This document shows positions 59,790 through 64,000 of a stretch of 64,000 nt of DNA, one piece after another. The notes under the pieces were generated by a model, which was not told where the DNA came from, searched no databases, and worked only from the letters and a program-made list of their open reading frames with translations. Position 1 is the first letter of the stretch; every line of letters begins with the position of its first letter. Made by a program: the position numbers and the translations under genes. Source of the stretch: Carnobacterium_B sp040274945 (GTDB lineage Bacteria > Bacillota > Bacilli > Lactobacillales > Carnobacteriaceae); assembly GCF_040274945.1 (NCBI RefSeq), contig NZ_JBEMAR010000002.1, positions 230,018-294,017 of the forward strand. The letters are read 5' to 3'.

Positions 59790-60809
59790 CTAGTTAAAAG
59801 TTAATCCTGGTTTAGCATTCAACGCATAATCCGTAAAATGATCTTTTTGATACTGAATTGAAGCGGCCGCTCCAATCATAGCTGCATTATCTCCACACAG
59901 CGACAATGGTGGAATAATCAATTCTACATCCGGCAATTCTTCAGCCATTACTTTCGTAAGCGTATCACGCAACCCTTTATTTGCCGCTACTCCTCCTGCC
60001 AAAACTAATTGCTTCACCTTAAATTCTTTAGCAGCTCTTAGCGTTTTTGAAACTAAAACTTCAATCACACTTGCCTGAAAACTAGCAGCTAAATTTATAT
60101 TATTTAGCGGTTCTCCTTTTTGATTGGCATTATGAACAGTATTGATAAAAGAACTTTTTAATCCACTAAAACTAAAATCATAGTTATCTTCTTTCAACAT
60201 AGCTCTTGGGAAATGATAAGTGTCTTCTCCAAGATGAGCCATCTCGTCTATCTTTTTCCCGCCAGGATAAGGCAATCCTAATACGCGACCGATTTTGTCA
60301 TATGCTTCTCCTGCTGCATCATCTCTTGTTTCACCAATAATTGTGTAGTCCCCATCTTCTTTCATATAAACCAGTTCAGTATGTCCCCCGCTAACAACTA
60401 ATGCTAAGAGTGGAAACACAAGCGGTTTAATCAAACGATTGGCATAAATGTGGCCTGCCATATGGTTAACCGCAATCAACGGTAATCTGTGCGCAAAAGC
60501 AATAGCCTTTGCAGCGTTAACCCCAATTAATAGTGCACCAACTAATCCTGGTCCTTGTGTAACAGCTACTGCTGATAGATCCTCATAACTAACGTCTGCT
60601 TCAGTCATCGCTTCCTCTATGCATTGGGTAATCTGTTCAACATGATGTCGACTAGCGATTTCAGGCACCACTCCACCAAAACGCATGTGGCTTTTTATTT
60701 GTGAAGCAACAATATTTGAATGGACAATCGTCCCATCTTCAACCACAGCCACACTGGTTTCATCACAACTTGATTCAATTGCTAAAATTAGATTTCTCTT
60801 TATAGTCAT
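59790..60809 (-). CDS. tsaD: tRNA t6A synthesis protein TsaD
   Basis: 339 aa. ASKHA fold: AIESSCDETSVAVV, metal-binding His116 and His120 (VNHMAGH), VVSGGHTELVY, AGGVAANKGLR. Transfers the threonylcarbamoyl group to A37 of tRNAs with TsaB and TsaE. Confidence 0.96.
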   Translation of the reverse strand: MTIKRNLILAIESSCDETSVAVVEDGTIVHSNIVASQIKSHMRFGGVVPEIASRHHVEQITQCIEEAMTEADVSYEDLSAVAVTQGPGLVGALLIGVNAAKAIAFAHRLPLIAVNHMAGHIYANRLIKPLVFPLLALVVSGGHTELVYMKEDGDYTIIGETRDDAAGEAYDKIGRVLGLPYPGGKKIDEMAHLGEDTYHFPRAMLKEDNYDFSFSGLKSSFINTVHNANQKGEPLNNINLAASFQASVIEVLVSKTLRAAKEFKVKQLVLAGGVAANKGLRDTLTKVMAEELPDVELIIPPLSLCGDNAAMIGAAASIQYQKDHFTDYALNAKPGLTFN

Positions 60810-60857
60810 GCTTTCACTCTTTCTGTACTAGAATCTATTCAACCTATGTCTCTGTTT

Positions 60858-61328
60858 TTAAATCTTCAGCTGCATGATCAAGGCATGATCAACAGGGTCA
60901 TGGTAATAATTTTTACGCAGCGAGATTGTTTCAAAACCTGCTCTTTCATATACAGCAATCGCAACTTTATTCTGCTCTCGAACTTCTAAAAAGACTGTTT
61001 TGATTTCTTCAACTTTTAACTGTTTGATAAATGCACTTAAAAAGGATTGACCGATTCCTTGATTTTTAAAAGGTTTTAGAATCCCAAATGTGGTGATTTC
61101 TACCTCATCAAAAAGTTGAGTATACCCTATAAACCCAACTTTCTCTGCTTTTTTCAAAGCTATTCCGTATTTGTTATGGGATCCTGCTAATTCACTTTTA
61201 TACGATTCAACAGGCCAAGGGCTCCCATTAGGATAACTGCTTTCAGCCAATTGAAACAATTCATGTGCTGTTAAATCCCTACTTTGATTAAATAAAAAAA
61301 CGGTCTTTTCATTTGAATAATTATCCAT
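60858..61328 (-). CDS. rimI: RimI-like ribosomal-protein N-acetyltransferase
   Basis: 156 aa GNAT. ITTFGILKPFKNQGIGQSFLSAFI acetyl-CoA loop, VFLEVREQNKVAIAVYERAGFE typical of RimI. Between tsaB and tsaD as in B. subtilis. Confidence 0.85.
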   Translation of the reverse strand: MDNYSNEKTVFLFNQSRDLTAHELFQLAESSYPNGSPWPVESYKSELAGSHNKYGIALKKAEKVGFIGYTQLFDEVEITTFGILKPFKNQGIGQSFLSAFIKQLKVEEIKTVFLEVREQNKVAIAVYERAGFETISLRKNYYHDPVDHALIMQLKI

Positions 61329-61339
61329 TGTTCAGTTCC

Positions 61340-61918
61340 TCATAACGGCTTACTCATTTCCAGTGCATCTTCTCGGTCACCGGTATAGTATGCTTTTTTT
61401 ATCTTCCCTTTTTCAAAACCAATTTTACTGTACAAACGTTGTGCAGTTTCATTTGAAACGCGAACCTCTAAACTCATTCTTTTCATGCCTTCATGTTGGG
61501 AAATTGTTTGCAATTCCGAAATCAAAAAAGTAGCAATTCCTTGTTTTTGATGAGCTGGAATGACAGCTACATTTGTTACATGAGCTTCTTCATCTACTAA
61601 CCAAGCGCCTATAAAGCCGATTGCTTGGTTAGATTTTCGAACAATTAAGTAAATAGAGCGAGTATTTGTTTTGATTTCGTGTTCTAATGCTTTTTTATTC
61701 CACGGTGTTTTTCCATTGTAACAAAGTGTTTCTATTTTTAAAATATCGGAAATATCAGTTTCTGATCCAATTGAAGCTTGCAAAAGAGAGCCATCATCCA
61801 ACTGAAAGATTTTATTTTCAAGTTGTGCTCGTTTCGCCAACTTTTTATTGGAACCCATTTGATTAGTAAGCGTAATAACATCCTCATTAATAAACCACTG
61901 CTTAAATTTTTTCAACAT
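61340..61918 (-). CDS. second RimI-like acetyltransferase with N-terminal extension
   Basis: 192 aa: ~45 extra residues then GNAT (VTNVAVIPAHQKQGIATFLI; MSLEVRVSNETAQRLYSKIGFE). RimI-type motif also complete, so which of the two modifies S18 cannot be said. Overlaps tsaB by 17 bp. Confidence 0.83.
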   Translation of the reverse strand: MLKKFKQWFINEDVITLTNQMGSNKKLAKRAQLENKIFQLDDGSLLQASIGSETDISDILKIETLCYNGKTPWNKKALEHEIKTNTRSIYLIVRKSNQAIGFIGAWLVDEEAHVTNVAVIPAHQKQGIATFLISELQTISQHEGMKRMSLEVRVSNETAQRLYSKIGFEKGKIKKAYYTGDREDALEMSKPL

Positions 61919-62624
61919 AGGCTTCCTCCAGTTGATCTGGATGCTCTTTACGCCAATTTTCCTCCGCTTCTGCTAGTTTCAAATAGTCAGGCGTGAACAT
62001 GTGTGCATCTACAGGTTCTTCCTTTATCCCTAATAAACCTAAAACACCAGCTTTTGGCAGATGATCTTTTAATGGCGCTTCAAACACCCGGTTCGTTAAA
62101 TGCTGTTCAAATGTATCTGTATATAAAGAGCGGTCTTCTCCAATTAATTCAAATGTGCCTTCTCTTTTACTTAAATGCTCAGCCCATAATTCTGCTGAAA
62201 TATGTGTATCGGGTTCAATTTGAACCAATTTTCCATTTTGCCATTGGTATAAACCGGTATAAATATTTTTACGACGAGCATCAAATAAAGGAACAAGATA
62301 GTGTGTTGAGGACTCACAATTTCCTGCTAGTGTTTTCAAACTAGAAATACCAACTAATTCAACACCCAAAGTCCACGCTAACGTTTTAGCAATCGTTACA
62401 CCAATTCTCAGACCCGTGTAAGAACCCGGCCCTTTAGCAACCACTATTCGATCTAGTTCACTAGGTTTCCATTGAACATCATTCATTAACTCATCAATAG
62501 CAGGCATCAAACGCTCACTATGATTCCGTTTAATAGTTGTAGTCATTTCTCCTATAATTCTTTCTCCATCTAACACTGCAATACTCATTGCTTGATTAGA
62601 AGTGTCTATTGCCAATACTTTCAT
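61902..62624 (-). CDS. tsaB: tRNA t6A synthesis protein TsaB
   Basis: 240 aa, LAIDTSNQAMSIAVLDG start, VVAKGPGSYTGLRIGVTIAKTLA; inactive paralogue of TsaD that forms a dimer with it. Head of a four-gene minus-strand operon ending in tsaD. Confidence 0.94.
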   Translation of the reverse strand: MKVLAIDTSNQAMSIAVLDGERIIGEMTTTIKRNHSERLMPAIDELMNDVQWKPSELDRIVVAKGPGSYTGLRIGVTIAKTLAWTLGVELVGISSLKTLAGNCESSTHYLVPLFDARRKNIYTGLYQWQNGKLVQIEPDTHISAELWAEHLSKREGTFELIGEDRSLYTDTFEQHLTNRVFEAPLKDHLPKAGVLGLLGIKEEPVDAHMFTPDYLKLAEAEENWRKEHPDQLEEAYVEKI

Positions 62625-62881
62625 GAGACGACTCCCTTTTATATGACTAGGCCATTTATTCTAATTTTATTTTAGCACATATCTTATAAAAACTTAAATT
62701 CCTTATTTTTGTAAACTAACCTGAAAGCGTATTAGTTGATTTTTTATTTACAAGAAGTTATGCTTCTTTATGTAAAAGATAGTTATTATCTCATCTCCAA
62801 AATTTTTGAGTTTACACCTAAAATTTTAGTTAGATAATAGGTTCACTGTCAAAAAATCTAGTTTCATAGGAGGAATTGAAC

Positions 62882-63079
62882 ATGGAAAAAGATAACGGAA
62901 TGAAAGATAAAGCAAAAGGTATTAAAGACAAAGTCGTTGGAGAAGCCAAAGATTCTTACGGTGATGCTACAAACGACCATAGCAAACAAGCTGAAGGTAA
63001 AGCTCAAAAAGCCAAAGGCGAAGTTCAAAAAAAGGTCGGCAAAGTGAAAAGCGACTTAGATGACAAGAACAACAAGTAA
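62882..63079 (+). CDS. CsbD-like stress protein
   Basis: 65 aa, Lys/Asp/Gly rich, KDKAKGIKDKVVGEAKDSYGD repeat-like helix. ATG 62882 with AGGAGG 8 bp upstream. Likely stress-induced; no known activity. Confidence 0.85.
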   Translation: MEKDNGMKDKAKGIKDKVVGEAKDSYGDATNDHSKQAEGKAQKAKGEVQKKVGKVKSDLDDKNNK

Positions 63080-63099
63080 CCTTTAACCTTGTTTCCCCC

Positions 63100-63131
63100 T
63101 AAAGAGTACTGCTAACGTGGTGCTCTTTTTA
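63100..63131 (+). terminator. terminator after csbD-like gene
   Basis: AAAGAGTACTGC ... GTGGTGCTCTTT, followed by T. Confidence 0.6.
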
Positions 63132-63164
63132 ACTTAACTTATTTTTTACTAAGGAGATTATAAT

Positions 63165-63917
63165 ATGGCTAATATCCTAATCACTGGTGCAACGGGAACC
63201 ATTGGAGAAGTCTTAACAACTCATCTTAAAAAGAACCATAAGTTAACTTTAGTAGATATCGATTTTTCAGATTCAGATAAAGAACTTGTAGATGGTACCA
63301 TTACAAAAGAGTTAGATTTATCCGTTTTAGATAACTGGAATGGTCTATTAAATGGAGTAGATTACGTCATTCAATTAGCTGGAGATCCTAGCCCTGACGC
63401 AGAATTTTATGATAGTCTTTTAGATTTAAATTATAAGATTCCACATAATCTTTACTTAGAAGCTTCCAAAAATGAATCCATCAAACGGATTATTTTTGCT
63501 AGTTCGATCCATGCTGTTGATGCTTATCCGCAAAATGTACAAGTCGCTACAAACGATCCCGTACGTCCTGCTGATTTGTATGGGGTGTCTAAAGTCTATC
63601 TAGAAGGTTTAGCCAGCCATTACGCTTTTACAGCCGGGCTAGAATCGATTGGCCTTCGAATTGGAGATTTTAAAGGCGATGACTTGCCTGCATTAGCTAC
63701 ACCGGATGCCATGTCCAATTACTTATCAGGCAAAGATATGTGTCATCTTGTAGACTGTTGTTTAACTGCAACACTGAAAGAACCTTTCTTACTGGTTAAT
63801 GGTATCTCGAACAATACTTTCCCACGTTTAGATATTGACCAAGCTCGCGTTGATATTGGCTACCAACCACAGGATGACGGTTTTAAACTACTCGGTTACT
63901 TTACAAAAGATGAATAA
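63165..63917 (+). CDS. NAD-dependent epimerase/dehydratase (extended SDR)
   Basis: 250 aa. Nucleotide-binding GATGTIGE at the start, catalytic YxxxK in YGVSKVYLE with a Ser in FASSIHAVDA. Resembles uronate dehydrogenase-type SDRs; substrate unknown. AAGGAGA 10 bp before ATG. Confidence 0.85.
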   Translation: MANILITGATGTIGEVLTTHLKKNHKLTLVDIDFSDSDKELVDGTITKELDLSVLDNWNGLLNGVDYVIQLAGDPSPDAEFYDSLLDLNYKIPHNLYLEASKNESIKRIIFASSIHAVDAYPQNVQVATNDPVRPADLYGVSKVYLEGLASHYAFTAGLESIGLRIGDFKGDDLPALATPDAMSNYLSGKDMCHLVDCCLTATLKEPFLLVNGISNNTFPRLDIDQARVDIGYQPQDDGFKLLGYFTKDE

Positions 63918-64000
63918 AAAAAGAATGGGATAAAAAGCGTTTAGACCCGAATCTTCTAACGCATACCTTATCTCTAATGCGAATAAATTCGCAAGAGCTA

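Overview
The window is a 64-kb piece of a low-GC Gram-positive chromosome. Gene content and order fit the Lactobacillales, most likely a Carnobacterium or close relative; this rests on protein resemblance and on the ydi-type cluster order (tsaB, rimI, tsaD, abcF, rex, ydiK, ydiL, groES, groEL), not on a database search.

Left chromosomal flank (1-12,715): an amino-sugar module (RpiR-type regulator end, nanE, PTS EIIBC) with a promoter carrying two GAAA-N3-TTTC operator-like sites; a YrhK-like membrane protein; an oligopeptide-binding lipoprotein; an M19 dipeptidase; a coupled phosphodiesterase/MFS pair; a gene-free stretch with a probable structured RNA on the minus strand; two VOC-fold proteins, an acetyltransferase and an auxin-efflux-family permease.

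Prophage (about 12,756-50,589, 37.8 kb): a siphovirus-type prophage integrated in tRNA-Leu(GAG). A 17-bp core is shared by the left tRNA remnant and the intact tRNA on the right. The intact tRNA is a host/phage hybrid whose 3' part and variable arm came from the phage. Most genes are on the minus strand and read from right to left: Cro-like regulator, Rha/ORF6C regulator, DnaD-type replication protein, RecU, an ArpU/RinA-like late regulator, HNH, terminase, portal, ClpP-like protease, HK97-type capsid, connectors, tail genes (with a -1 frameshift G/GT chaperone), tape measure, Dit, a 1442-aa tail fibre with an S74-type chaperone end, four membrane or coiled-coil proteins, holin and amidase. 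The lysogeny arm on the plus strand carries the CI-like repressor, an ImmA-like protease, an Ltp-type superinfection-exclusion lipoprotein, an unrecognised three-gene operon (ParA-like ATPase plus two helical proteins) and the integrase. A further accessory block at the left end has an SOS promoter (LexA box between -35 and -10), three overlapping small genes including an SSB-like one, a second CI-like protein, two paralogous GH24 lysozymes (one with a LexA box) and a pair of glycine-zipper small proteins.

Right chromosomal flank (50,617-64,000): a NERD-domain protein; a 720-bp gene-free stretch with four diverged 103-bp tandem repeats; a small conserved protein; groESL under a CIRCE element; a CPBP protease and YdiK-like protein; rex; an ABC-F ATPase; a gene-free stretch with two MITE-like palindromic elements; tsaD, two RimI-like acetyltransferases and tsaB for tRNA t6A synthesis; a CsbD-like stress protein and an NAD-dependent epimerase.

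The best candidates for something undescribed are the 47,051-49,084 operon in the lysogeny arm, the SOS-controlled cassette with its extra lysozymes, and the minus-strand RNA near 9.1-9.3 kb. Several real genes under 60 codons, a decayed ssb/HNHc junction and cassette-flanking direct repeats are also reported.
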